This document shows, in pieces, positions 34,545-43,260 of a DNA stretch of 64,000 nt; positions within the stretch are counted from its first letter, which is position 1, and every line of letters begins with the position of its first letter. This DNA is from Deferribacteres bacterium (GTDB lineage: Bacteria; Zhuqueibacterota; Zhuqueibacteria; Zhuqueibacterales; Geothermadaptataceae): assembly GCA_020633655.1 (NCBI GenBank), contig JACKDF010000004.1, positions 372,001 to 436,000 of the forward strand. The letters are read 5' to 3'. The notes beneath the pieces are model-generated. The model was not told the DNA's origin, did no database searches, and saw only the letters and a program-made list of their open reading frames with translations. The position numbers and the translations under genes were made by a program.

Positions 34545-35597
34545 ATGCTTCGTATCGGAATAAATGGATTTGGGCGCATCGGACGCGCTATTTTTCGTAA
34601 TAATATCAAAAAAAACGCCTTTAAAGTCGTGGCGTTGAATGATATCAATCCTGATATCAATAATATTGCGTATCAGCTTAATTATGATACGCTTTATGGC
34701 CCCCTGGATGAAAAATATTACACGGTAAATGACCATCTGTGTACCAACCAGGATAAAATCAAAGTTTACCACAAACAGCATGTGGATGCGGTTCCCTGGG
34801 AGAATGAGAAAGTGGATTTCGTCATCGATGCTTCCGGCGTCCTGGACAATGTCTTGCGAGCACCGAGAACGCTGGTGAAACACAACTTGAAAAAGGTACT
34901 CATCACCCACTCGCCGGAGGAAGTTGATTTTTCCATGGTGCTCGGTGCCAATGAAAAATTGCTCGATTTAACGAAACAGCATGTTCTATCTACCAGTATT
35001 TGCGATGCCACCGCCCTTGGTCCGGTTTTAACGCTGATACAGGAGAAGTTTGGTATTAAAAACGGCTACATCACAACGCTACACCCCTGGTTGAATTATC
35101 AAAATCTCATGGATGGCCCTGCGAGTTCATGGTCGGTGCCTGGCACGATTTATCACCATTACACGCTCGGTCGCTCGGTGATTGGTAATATGATACCAAA
35201 GCCCACCTCAGCAATTTCTGCGACCTGCAAGGTGGTGCAGGGCGTAACAGAGGAAATGATAGGCTCTTTTTCCTATCGTACACCTACTGCTATCGTTGGC
35301 AGTGCCGACATTACGTTGAATTTGCAGCACTGGGCAACAAAAGAAGAAGTGCTTTCTCTTTTCGTATCGGCGGAAAAGCGCCAGCGCTGGAATATCATCC
35401 GGAATAACTTTGAACCCCTGACTTCTCTCGACTATAAAAATAGTGATTTCTCGGCAGTTGTTGATCACCGGTGGACGGATGTTTTGGGACACGATTTATT
35501 AAAACTGGTTTTGTGGTATGACAACGAGTGGGGCTACTCTGCGCGTGTCCTCGACCAGGTTTTGTACATTGAAGAAAAAATGCGGGAACAATTATGA
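34545..35597 (+). CDS. Glyceraldehyde-3-phosphate dehydrogenase-like protein
   Basis: The 350-residue protein has the GAPDH fold: 'INGFGRIGRAIFR', 'DASGVLDNVLRA', catalytic-position Cys153 in 'STSICDATALGP', His180 in 'TTLHPWLNYQNLMDGP' and the terminal 'LVLWYDNEWGYSARVLDQV'. The usual 'SCTTNCLAP' active-site helix is changed (SICDATALGP), though Cys and His remain. Placement between a glycosyltransferase and a CMP-sugar synthetase, with a 4-base overlap to the latter, suggests a sugar-biosynthesis paralogue rather than the glycolytic enzyme. It may oxidise a sugar-phosphate aldehyde. There is no clear ribosome-binding site before the ATG. Confidence 0.85.
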   Translation: MLRIGINGFGRIGRAIFRNNIKKNAFKVVALNDINPDINNIAYQLNYDTLYGPLDEKYYTVNDHLCTNQDKIKVYHKQHVDAVPWENEKVDFVIDASGVLDNVLRAPRTLVKHNLKKVLITHSPEEVDFSMVLGANEKLLDLTKQHVLSTSICDATALGPVLTLIQEKFGIKNGYITTLHPWLNYQNLMDGPASSWSVPGTIYHHYTLGRSVIGNMIPKPTSAISATCKVVQGVTEEMIGSFSYRTPTAIVGSADITLNLQHWATKEEVLSLFVSAEKRQRWNIIRNNFEPLTSLDYKNSDFSAVVDHRWTDVLGHDLLKLVLWYDNEWGYSARVLDQVLYIEEKMREQL

Positions 35598-36340
35598 GAC
35601 AAGAACCAGTCGTTGTGCTGCCTGCCCGACTTGGTAGCACGCGTGTGAAAGTGAAAAATTTGCGCAAACTCAATGGTGTCACATTGATTGACAATATGAT
35701 TGGGATTCTGCAAAAAACACGGACTCTGAAAAATATTTATATCAATTCCGACAGTGATTTGTTTGCCTCGGTGGCGAAACGAAATAACGTTAAATTTTAT
35801 CACCGCAAACCTGAACTGGCTACCAGCGCCTCACTTATTGACGACTATATTTACGATTTCATAAAAAGCGTGCAGCCGCGCTATCTCGCTGTGGTCAATC
35901 CAACTTCGCCGTTCGTCAGTGCGGAGACACTGGAAGTCGCATGGCAGTACTTTTTGGACAATAATTTCGATACGCTATTGTCCTGTGAAAAAATCCAGAC
36001 ACACTGTTTTTACCAGAATAAACCAGTAAATTTTTCTATCCAAGGGAAGCATCCGCGCTCTCAGGATCTGGAACCGGTACGGGCATTGAATTTCGCCATT
36101 ACAATTTGGAATTGTGACAGTTACCTGGCAAATTATGAGGCGAATCAGTATGGAGTTTATACGGGAAAAATCGGCTTTTTTGATATAGAAGGATTTGGGG
36201 GTATTGATATCGATTACGAAGAGGATTTTCAGCTTGCAGAGTTTGTTGCGCGCTTTCTTACAAACAGCGAGAAGTTTGAAGCGGAATACGATGAACTTAT
36301 CGCCGAATCCGTTGCTGAAGGTGTTGAATTTGCAAATTAA
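35594..36340 (+). CDS. CMP-sugar synthetase-like (acylneuraminate cytidylyltransferase family)
   Basis: A 248-residue nucleotidyltransferase. It has the N-terminal 'LPARLGSTRVKVKNLRKLNG' (the A-R-x-G-S...K-N-L loop), 'VVNPTSPFVSAETLEVAW' and the C-terminal 'GIDIDYEEDFQLAEFV'. These are typical of NeuA/KdsB-type enzymes that activate 2-keto sugar acids with CTP. No NeuB, NeuC or Kdo synthase is nearby, so the acid is unknown. It overlaps the GAPDH-like gene by 4 bases. Confidence 0.82.
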   Translation: MRQEPVVVLPARLGSTRVKVKNLRKLNGVTLIDNMIGILQKTRTLKNIYINSDSDLFASVAKRNNVKFYHRKPELATSASLIDDYIYDFIKSVQPRYLAVVNPTSPFVSAETLEVAWQYFLDNNFDTLLSCEKIQTHCFYQNKPVNFSIQGKHPRSQDLEPVRALNFAITIWNCDSYLANYEANQYGVYTGKIGFFDIEGFGGIDIDYEEDFQLAEFVARFLTNSEKFEAEYDELIAESVAEGVEFAN

Positions 36341-36616
36341 AAATCGATTTCGACGGCGAGCCGGGCATGTTAAGAAAGAACCAGTATTTTTCATACATGC
36401 ATGAAGTTTAAAGTTGAAAACTTTTGCACCTCCTGACAATAATTGCATGCGGGAGTAAAGCAGGATAGGAATTGGTAAGATTTTTTATTAGTGTAGCAAT
36501 CAAATTTTAATTCATTGGATTGAATGTACATCCTGCCATTTCCCAGCTGTTGCCCACGCATTCGCATCAATATCCACATCCTGTTTTCAATTGCCTTAAA
36601 ATGGATAATCACGAGT

Positions 36617-37222
36617 ATGAATTTGAATCCCCAAAATCTTCATTGTCTTGCGCTAAATTACAAAGGTGTTGCCATGGACGACATCGAACCTTTGTACTTT
36701 GTCAAATCACTGCAAGCGCTGTGCTCAGAGGGTGCACAGATTTCCTATCCGGCTCGTTGCAAAAAATTATGGACAGAAGTTGAACTCGCCATCATCGTGG
36801 CGAAAGATGGTGAACAAATTTCTGAGCATGATGCTCCGGGTTACGTTGCAGGATATGTCGTAGGTGCTGACCTCACCTGTGAAAATGTTGCCAATCGGGA
36901 CCACCATCTGGCTTACAGCAAAAGCCGGAAAAACTTTTGTCCGGTGAGCTCAAAAATTGTGCGTTTGCATCCCGATGAAATGACGCACCTGGAACTTTCG
37001 ACAAAAATCAATGGACGGGTGACGCAAACGGGAAATCTGTCGCAAATGATACTGAATCCATTTAAGGCTCTGAGTTATGTGTCTTTCCTGACGGAGCTGA
37101 AAAAAGGCGATATTTTGATGACCGGAACGCCGGCAGGTTGTGAGAATAATATGCTCTACCGGGGGGATCACGTCGTTCACAGCATCGATAAAATTGGTGT
37201 TTTAGCTTATGACATCATCTAA
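36617..37222 (+). CDS. Fumarylacetoacetate hydrolase-family protein
   Basis: A 201-residue FAH-fold protein. It has 'LALNYKG', 'PLYFVKSLQALCSEGAQISYP', the metal-ligand segment 'TEVELAIIVAKDG', 'VAGYVVGADLTCENVANRD' and 'SFLTELKKGDILMTGTPAG'. FAH-fold enzymes hydrolyse, hydrate or decarboxylate acyl-pyruvates and 2-keto-3-deoxy acids. The lid histidine usually found in N-Y-x-x-H is absent (NYKGV), so hydrolysis may be altered. The ATG at 36617 matches the usual N-terminus; longer upstream frames look non-coding. It overlaps the next gene by 14 bases, indicating a shared pathway. Confidence 0.8.
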   Translation: MNLNPQNLHCLALNYKGVAMDDIEPLYFVKSLQALCSEGAQISYPARCKKLWTEVELAIIVAKDGEQISEHDAPGYVAGYVVGADLTCENVANRDHHLAYSKSRKNFCPVSSKIVRLHPDEMTHLELSTKINGRVTQTGNLSQMILNPFKALSYVSFLTELKKGDILMTGTPAGCENNMLYRGDHVVHSIDKIGVLAYDII

Positions 37223-38180
37223 AGTTTGGATTACGGATTACATTAAAAATCCGGACATTGAACAGGAGATTTTGGGTGAGCAACTCGCCACAGAGCCGCA
37301 TGCGGATATTGAAGCGGTTTTGGTGTGGCACATGAAAATCGATCAGGCGTTTCTATCGAAATTTCCACGTCTGAAAGCCATCATTCGTTATGGTGTTGGT
37401 TATGACAATATCGATTTAGCCGCTGCTGATGCACGGAAGGTCTTGGTTTGCAATACACCTGATTATGGGACGGAGGAAGTTGCAGATACAGCTATTGCGA
37501 TGATTTCTGCACTCACACGGGGCATTTTTCGCTATCATGAACTGAGCAAAACTTTGCCACCGGATTGGCAGGAAAACACACTGAATGACATCCGGCGTTC
37601 ACGGGAAATGTGTTTGGGAGTGATCGGTGCGGGCCGGATCGGCAGCTCGGTTATTCTACGTGCGAAGGCGATGCTATTTCAATCGTATTTTTATGATCCC
37701 TACAAAGAAAGTGGTTACGAAAAAGTGTTGGCTGCAACGAGAATTGACAATTTGTACGAATTGTTAAATTGCGTTGATATCGTCTCTATTCATTGCCCAT
37801 TGACCTCAGAAACGAGGGGGATGGTCGATAATCAATTTATCCGGCATATGCGCCGGGGAAGTTATCTCGTGAACACAGCTCGAGGCAAAATAGTGCAGGA
37901 TATTGAAATTCTTTTTTCAGCATTACAGCACGATGTCTTATCCGGTGTCGGTTTGGATGTCTTGCCCGAGGAACCGCCACCAGCGGACTCGGAGCTTGTG
38001 AAAGCATGGCGTGCCAACGAACCCTGGCTTCAGGGCAGGCTGATAATTAATCCGCACACTGCGTATTACAGCCAACATGCCTACAAGGAGATGCGGGAAA
38101 AAGCTGCAAAAAATGCTCTGCGCGTGATTCAAGGCGAAATGCCATTGAACAGAATTTTTTATTCTGAGGAGCTTGACTAA
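37209..38180 (+). CDS. D-isomer-specific 2-hydroxyacid dehydrogenase
   Basis: The 323-residue protein has the family layout: 'PRLKAIIRYGVGYDNIDLAAA', then 'TPDYGTEEVADTAIAMI', the NAD-binding 'GVIGAGRIGSSV' with a following Asp (YFYDPYK) that favours NAD, and catalytic Arg, Glu and His in 'NTARGKIV', 'LDVLPEEPP' and 'NPHTAYYS'. It interconverts a 2-keto and a 2-hydroxy acid. The overlap with the FAH-fold gene and closeness to the CMP-sugar synthetase suggest work on a sugar acid precursor. The substrate is unknown. Confidence 0.86.
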   Translation: MTSSKVWITDYIKNPDIEQEILGEQLATEPHADIEAVLVWHMKIDQAFLSKFPRLKAIIRYGVGYDNIDLAAADARKVLVCNTPDYGTEEVADTAIAMISALTRGIFRYHELSKTLPPDWQENTLNDIRRSREMCLGVIGAGRIGSSVILRAKAMLFQSYFYDPYKESGYEKVLAATRIDNLYELLNCVDIVSIHCPLTSETRGMVDNQFIRHMRRGSYLVNTARGKIVQDIEILFSALQHDVLSGVGLDVLPEEPPPADSELVKAWRANEPWLQGRLIINPHTAYYSQHAYKEMREKAAKNALRVIQGEMPLNRIFYSEELD

Positions 38181-38257
38181 TTTGCTGTTTCGATTCAACT
38201 GGTGTAGGAATTTCGGACGGCATTCATAAAAATTTTTCATCAAAATTGGGTAGAATA

Positions 38258-40093
38258 ATGGAAGAACAAAAACCGGATACTGCAAAACAACCAGGCATCT
38301 GCACACTGATATCAGGTTCTTTGGGCACCGAAAATCTTGAAAACTGTATTCAAAAATTACAGCCGATATCAGATAACATCCTTTTAATCGACACAGAACA
38401 TGTGCCGGAAGATTTGGTTAATGCCTATCAGTTATCCGTTTACGGCAAAAAATCATTGAATGATGTATTAGCCCATCTGTTCAACGATCAAGAAATTACA
38501 GCTGATTGGCTGCTATTCACCTATGCCAACGAAGTGGTTGAGGAGGAACCTGCTGAATTTTTGAAGCAGATTGCTGAAATACCCGCAAACGTGAATGGTA
38601 TACGTTTCCCGGTTCGCAGTGTGGGATTGAAGGGTGTTACAGAAAAGTGCGAATTCGAAACACGCTGTGTGCGTTTGCAAGCCCAGCCATATTCAGAATT
38701 TTTGGATAAATTGCAGGTGGAAGGTGCAGTTTCAAAAAGCCGTTTGTCAATCACCAAAAATTTGAGTGGTATAAAGAAGAAGGCATCCTCTCCAGCTTTT
38801 GTTCGCCTTCGTGACAGCATTGTTCGGTATTGGGAGCGCTATCCAGAAGATTTGGCTGCGGCGTTTGCATTTTACCAGTTTTTGCAGTGGACGGATGATT
38901 ATGATGAAGTGGTCAACAACTGCATGCGAACCCTGGAGCAGGGGACAACTGCTCTTCGCGATAATTCTGAGTATTGGGGCCTGTTTACGATTTGGGGCGA
39001 GGCGTGTTATCAAATGCGGGAACGGGAAAAATTTAACCGGGTAGCGCAACAGGCGTTCTCCGTACTGCCTGAAAGCCATCCTGACGCACTCTTTTTAAAA
39101 AGTCTCAGGGCGAAAATAGAAAACAACCACGATGACATGATTTTGAACAGTAAACTGTTCGTGGATAAGGTGCAGAAACAACGGCACAATTCGTATTATC
39201 TGGCGCAAAATGGTGTGCGCTCGCTCAAATATGAAGTGCAGGTTCGCGGTTGGCGAATTGTCAGTCTTGCACAACAGCAACGCTGGCAGTCTGTGTTTGC
39301 TGGAGTGCGGGCACTAACCAATCTCGATCAATTTAGTGAATCGAAGGCATTGGATTTATTACAGGATCTGCAATTGATTGCCACGGACAAAAGCACGACG
39401 ATTTTGACGACGCTCTGGAAAAATTTTGCCTCGCCAGGTTTTGTGTTGGAAACATTAAAAATATTCCCCCTCGATTCTTTGCATGAGGAAGGGGCGAAAT
39501 TTCTGGTTGATGAATTGACACCAGCTTTTATGCAAAAACAGGAATTCGAAGCTGGAATGCTCTTTATGCAAATGGGACTTTTTGAATTTGCCTACGAAAT
39601 TTTCACAAAATATAAAAACGATCCCGGTGTGGGTGAACCAGCAATGTTCAACGGCGCACAAATGGCACTGGAAATCGGGCAATTTGAAGAGGCAATACAG
39701 TTATTGGCGGATTTGTTGCATGAATATCCTGCCAACAAGGATGCCCGATTGCTTTATGAAGGCCTCACGCCGGACGTGGGTACCGTGGAAAATGCGGACC
39801 TTTTTGCAGATATTGATATTGAAGAAACCTTGCTCGAAGCGGTAGATGCAATCAATTATTACGTCGAAAAAAATAAATACGACCCGATTCTTTCCCTGGT
39901 CAAACAAGTGCATGATGTGATGGCACCTTATAGTGAAATTCAAGTGGAAATTTATGGTGATTTACCAAAGGCTTTGGCACGAATTGAGTCACTTGCGATT
40001 TCCCACTGTTATCTCAAAGTAGCGGAAAAGCTGCAGGAATTACGCAGGAATTTTACCGCAGTGAAAGCGGATGAAAAAACTGCAAAGCACTAG
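38258..40093 (+). CDS. TPR protein with degenerate GT2-like N-terminus
   Basis: The 611-residue protein has helical TPR-like repeats over most of its length (about 180-560). Residues 15-150 follow the plan of the GT2 domain of the next gene ('ICTLISGSLGTENLENCIQKL', 'ITADWLLFTYANEVVEEEPAEFL', 'ANVNGIRFPVRSVG'). The D-x-D acidic cluster there is replaced by 'TYANEVV'. It may be a catalytically dead partner or scaffold. ATG 38258 is chosen over an upstream TTG. It is 111 bases from the GT2-TPR gene. Confidence 0.7.
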   Translation: MEEQKPDTAKQPGICTLISGSLGTENLENCIQKLQPISDNILLIDTEHVPEDLVNAYQLSVYGKKSLNDVLAHLFNDQEITADWLLFTYANEVVEEEPAEFLKQIAEIPANVNGIRFPVRSVGLKGVTEKCEFETRCVRLQAQPYSEFLDKLQVEGAVSKSRLSITKNLSGIKKKASSPAFVRLRDSIVRYWERYPEDLAAAFAFYQFLQWTDDYDEVVNNCMRTLEQGTTALRDNSEYWGLFTIWGEACYQMREREKFNRVAQQAFSVLPESHPDALFLKSLRAKIENNHDDMILNSKLFVDKVQKQRHNSYYLAQNGVRSLKYEVQVRGWRIVSLAQQQRWQSVFAGVRALTNLDQFSESKALDLLQDLQLIATDKSTTILTTLWKNFASPGFVLETLKIFPLDSLHEEGAKFLVDELTPAFMQKQEFEAGMLFMQMGLFEFAYEIFTKYKNDPGVGEPAMFNGAQMALEIGQFEEAIQLLADLLHEYPANKDARLLYEGLTPDVGTVENADLFADIDIEETLLEAVDAINYYVEKNKYDPILSLVKQVHDVMAPYSEIQVEIYGDLPKALARIESLAISHCYLKVAEKLQELRRNFTAVKADEKTAKH

Positions 40094-40204
40094 TTAGCTT
40101 AATTTATAAATCCCAAGATTGGATAGTAGGTATGTCCTGCCTATTGCTAATTCTATGCACGATATGAATAAATCAGGCTGAATTTAATTTTCGTTGAACA
40201 ACCC

Positions 40205-42268
40205 ATGGCTACAAAAAAAACAAAACATCCCATAAAAGAGAAACCGAACCACAAATCCGTGTTCACTGGTAAACCTCGACTTTCCGTCTGTATGATTGTG
40301 AAAGACGAAGAAAAAATGCTTGCCGATTGTCTGGCCAGCGTACGGCATTTGTACGATGAACTCATCGTTGTTGACACGGGTTCCAGCGACCGTACACCGG
40401 AAATTGCAAAGGAATTTGGAGCACAGGTTTTTCACCATCCGTGGAAAAATAATTTCAGTTTGCATCGAAATCAAAGTATCGGCTATGCTACTGGCGACTG
40501 GATTTTGCAAATTGATGCGGACGAGCGATTGGATACCGGCTCACGCAAATTGCTTTTGGAAACCATGCACAATGCGCCAGCTGAAGTAAACGGCTATTGC
40601 ATCGTCATACAAGATTACAAGCGCGATGGAAAGCAGTCGGTTCGATTTAATTATCCGCGATTGTTTAGAAACCGCATTGGAGTAAAATACGAGGCGGTAG
40701 TTCATAACCAGGTTATCATTCCCGGAAAGGTTGATTTTTCGGAAGTCAGGCTGAACCATTTCGGATATGATCTCGATGCCGCTTCCATGCTGAAAAAATT
40801 TCGTCGTTCTGTTCGTTTACTGCGCAAAGAAGCGCGTGAAAATCCGGATGATCCAAGGGCTTTTTATTATCTGGCAAACGCCTATTCGCAGTATCACAGG
40901 TTTCCAAAAGCTGTGGAATATGCGAGAAAAACACTGGAAATCCTTCGCAGAATGCCAAGCGCACCGCCTTATTATTTATCGATTTATCATGGTCTGATCG
41001 GCGGACTCATTGCACTGGAGAAGCTTGATGAAGCACGGGATGTTTGTAATGAAGCCATTCAGGTGCGGGATGATTATGTTGATGCTTATTATCATCTTGC
41101 ACGATTAAACTACATGCAAAAAAACTTCGCAGAAACGATTGAAACGGGGCAAAAGTACCTTGAGCTGGCGGACTTTTATAATGGCGATGCCTCCCGGCTG
41201 GAGGTCATCAATTATTATACTTTGGACCGTGTTTACCGAGTCAAATTCTGGATAGGTATTTCCCAATTTGCCCAGGGAAATGCTGAGCACGGTATGGCGT
41301 CTATAGAGTCTGGACTGGCGGAAAAAGAACTGGATCATACGAATGTTCTGGAAATGATTCACAATGCCTTTGCCGTCTCGCCAATTCAGAATGCGAAAGA
41401 AATTGTAAAAAAAGCTTTTGAGCGAAACCAGGGCAGCACGACATTTTTTTATTTTTTAATTCAGGAGTTGGCCGCAGTCGATATGCTGATTGTCCTGCCT
41501 GATCTCGTTGCCCGTCTCGACGACGATAGCGCCATTCGACGGGATAAGTTTGCTGAAATCATCTACAATCTTTGTTCAGTACAAAATGAAAAAGCCCTTG
41601 AAAAGGCAGGATTTTTCCTGCAAGGACACAAACAAAAAATTCATGCCGAATTGTGCGAGTTCGTATTGCAAGCTGCAGGAAGCAGGAGCATGCAGCCACA
41701 GGATTCACTGGCGAGCAATTTTCCCCAACTGCCATTTATAAACCTGGTCAATTCCGTAATGCGGAATGATTTCAACATGTTCAATTTGGCATTGATTGAT
41801 GATGTTATTGCTGAGGAAAACAGTGAAAAAGAGCTGCAAATAATGGCGTATTTTCTTCGTCTCCACCATTCGATACTGGAAAATGATGCGGATGGCCTCG
41901 TGCAGTATATAGGAACTTTGATTCAATTGACAGGCTTCTCCGAAGGTCCCGCGCTTGAGGATATCGAGGACTTGAAGCGTATTTTGGTGGGACTAATACG
42001 TAAAGCTGATCAGTTACTCTGCGCTGATGCCGGTGATTTAGGTGTTAAAATCGGGGAAAACTTTTTTGCTGATGATCCACTCTTTATGAGCTTTAAGTAT
42101 CGCCGCGACATCTTGCGCTCAAAGCGGCGTGGGCCTTACAACACGGCGGTTCGTTTGTACTTTAAATATTTATTTCTACCAAAAATGCAGTGGCTATCCA
42201 CAAGCGAGAGCCAAATGCGTACTCGGAAACAGGGGAAAGTTTTTGACGCCTTACTTGGGTATGAATGA
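40205..42268 (+). CDS. GT2 glycosyltransferase with TPR repeats
   Basis: The 687-residue protein has a basic N-terminal arm and a GT2 domain (about 25-180: 'LSVCMIVKDEEKMLADCLASV', 'ELIVVDTGSSDRTPEIAKEFGAQV', 'DWILQIDADERLD' with the metal-binding D-x-D). A long TPR region follows (about 200-430: 'DPRAFYYLANAYSQYHRFPKAVEYARKTLEI'), then a helical C-terminal half. This SunS-like GT2 plus TPR design is common in protein or peptide glycosylation loci. It is the last gene of the island on this strand. Confidence 0.88.
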   Translation: MATKKTKHPIKEKPNHKSVFTGKPRLSVCMIVKDEEKMLADCLASVRHLYDELIVVDTGSSDRTPEIAKEFGAQVFHHPWKNNFSLHRNQSIGYATGDWILQIDADERLDTGSRKLLLETMHNAPAEVNGYCIVIQDYKRDGKQSVRFNYPRLFRNRIGVKYEAVVHNQVIIPGKVDFSEVRLNHFGYDLDAASMLKKFRRSVRLLRKEARENPDDPRAFYYLANAYSQYHRFPKAVEYARKTLEILRRMPSAPPYYLSIYHGLIGGLIALEKLDEARDVCNEAIQVRDDYVDAYYHLARLNYMQKNFAETIETGQKYLELADFYNGDASRLEVINYYTLDRVYRVKFWIGISQFAQGNAEHGMASIESGLAEKELDHTNVLEMIHNAFAVSPIQNAKEIVKKAFERNQGSTTFFYFLIQELAAVDMLIVLPDLVARLDDDSAIRRDKFAEIIYNLCSVQNEKALEKAGFFLQGHKQKIHAELCEFVLQAAGSRSMQPQDSLASNFPQLPFINLVNSVMRNDFNMFNLALIDDVIAEENSEKELQIMAYFLRLHHSILENDADGLVQYIGTLIQLTGFSEGPALEDIEDLKRILVGLIRKADQLLCADAGDLGVKIGENFFADDPLFMSFKYRRDILRSKRRGPYNTAVRLYFKYLFLPKMQWLSTSESQMRTRKQGKVFDALLGYE

Positions 42269-42285
42269 TTCAATGCGCTGAATTT

Positions 42286-42333
42286 AATATCCAATATCCA
42301 CATCGAACATCCAATAATCAAACTCCAATTTTC
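42286..42333. repeat. Dispersed CCAATATCC/CCAATAATC repeat copy
   Basis: The run TATCCAATATCCACATC, GAACATCCAATAATC and AAACTCCAATTTTC consists of near-repeats of a CCAATAwC unit. It is the densest copy of the family also seen at 13829, 32201 and 34513. It lies directly after the glycan island. Confidence 0.5.
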
Positions 42334-42463
42334 TAAAATCCCTCCGCAAGAAATTCTCTTTACTCTCTTTTGACAAACCTGTGACAACTGATCCCGTTGT
42401 ATTGGTTATTCTTCTCCTGCAAATGTGAGAAACCAACCCAACAAATAACAAAGGAGAAGAGCC

Positions 42464-43042
42464 ATGTTAACCCAAAAAATTATTCGCCGTTTTATTCTTT
42501 CGTTCTTTCTGGCTGCGAGTCTGCATGCGCAAGGAACCGTTACAACCTACCATCATGCCGAGTTGCAGGAGATCGATCTTGGTGGACCACGCCTTGGTTT
42601 CACTTATCTGCTTGGTGACCATGATTATATTAAAGAATATACGGATGAACCGATTGGTCCAACCATCAGTCATTTCGGCTGGCACTTTGAGTATATGGTT
42701 AAGCCGGATGGTTATGGACCTGCTTTTGTGATCGAAGCTGTGCCGTTGGTATCCGGCGTGGAATAAGGGATTTTGCTCCCATCGGCTACTCTGGCTTTTG
42801 GGGTTCGATTTCCAAATGGTATCGAACTTGGCATGGGACCGAATGTGCAGTATCTCGGCGTGGATAAAGAAGACAAAGCCGGTTTGCAGACAGCGTTGAC
42901 TATTGCTTTCGGTAAAACATTCAGTTATGGTCTGGTCAACTTGCCGGTGAATTTGGCCTTCACTACCAATCCGGATGGCAATCGATTATCCCTGGTTTTT
43001 GGTTATGCCTTGAAAAAGAAAACGACTCGACGGATAAACTGA
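42464..43042 (+). pseudogene. Small exported outer-membrane-type protein, broken by an in-frame stop
   Basis: Two coding pieces in one frame are separated only by a TAA at 42764-42766. The first (100 codons) has a signal peptide (FILSFFLAASLHAQG) and 'LGGPRLGFTYLLG'. The second continues with beta-strand patterns ('ATLAFGVRFPNGIELGMGPNVQYLG', 'LVNLPVNLAFTTNPDGNRLSLVFGYAL') as expected for one protein of about 192 residues. The stop could have come from CAA (Gln) by one change. A ribosome-binding site (aaaggagaa) precedes the ATG. I read it as a recent nonsense mutation; readthrough or a sequencing error is possible. Confidence 0.75.
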
Positions 43043-43097
43043 GCCAGTGGTGCGCTTGCTGATGCCGCGTTTTGTTGTAATTAAACTTTACGAACTC

Positions 43098-43224
43098 TGA
43101 CGAGATTGTTGAAAAAGCGATAAACCGGATGTTGAGCCTGCCGAAACGCCCGGTTTATCGCTCGAATTCGGGCCCTTCGGCAAGCTAAGGGTCCGCATTT
43201 TTGAGTTTTTCGACAGTCTCGTCA
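43098..43224. repeat. MITE-like palindromic element, 127 bases
   Basis: The ends TGACGAGATTGTTGAAAAA (43098-43116) and TTTTTCGACAGTCTCGTCA (43206-43224) are 19-base terminal inverted repeats with two mismatches. Inside, GCGATAAACCGG (43117-43128) and CCGGTTTATCGC (43150-43161) pair perfectly. A CTTCGGCAAGC phrase links it to the remnant near 30.2 kb. There is no coding capacity. Confidence 0.7.
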
Positions 43225-43260
43225 GCATTGATATTTTGCAAAAAATGGGAAGGAAATAAG

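Noticed and set aside
36524..36616. Longer N-terminus for the FAH-fold gene
   Set aside because: The added 31 residues do not resemble the family and the ATG at 36617 gives the normal beginning.
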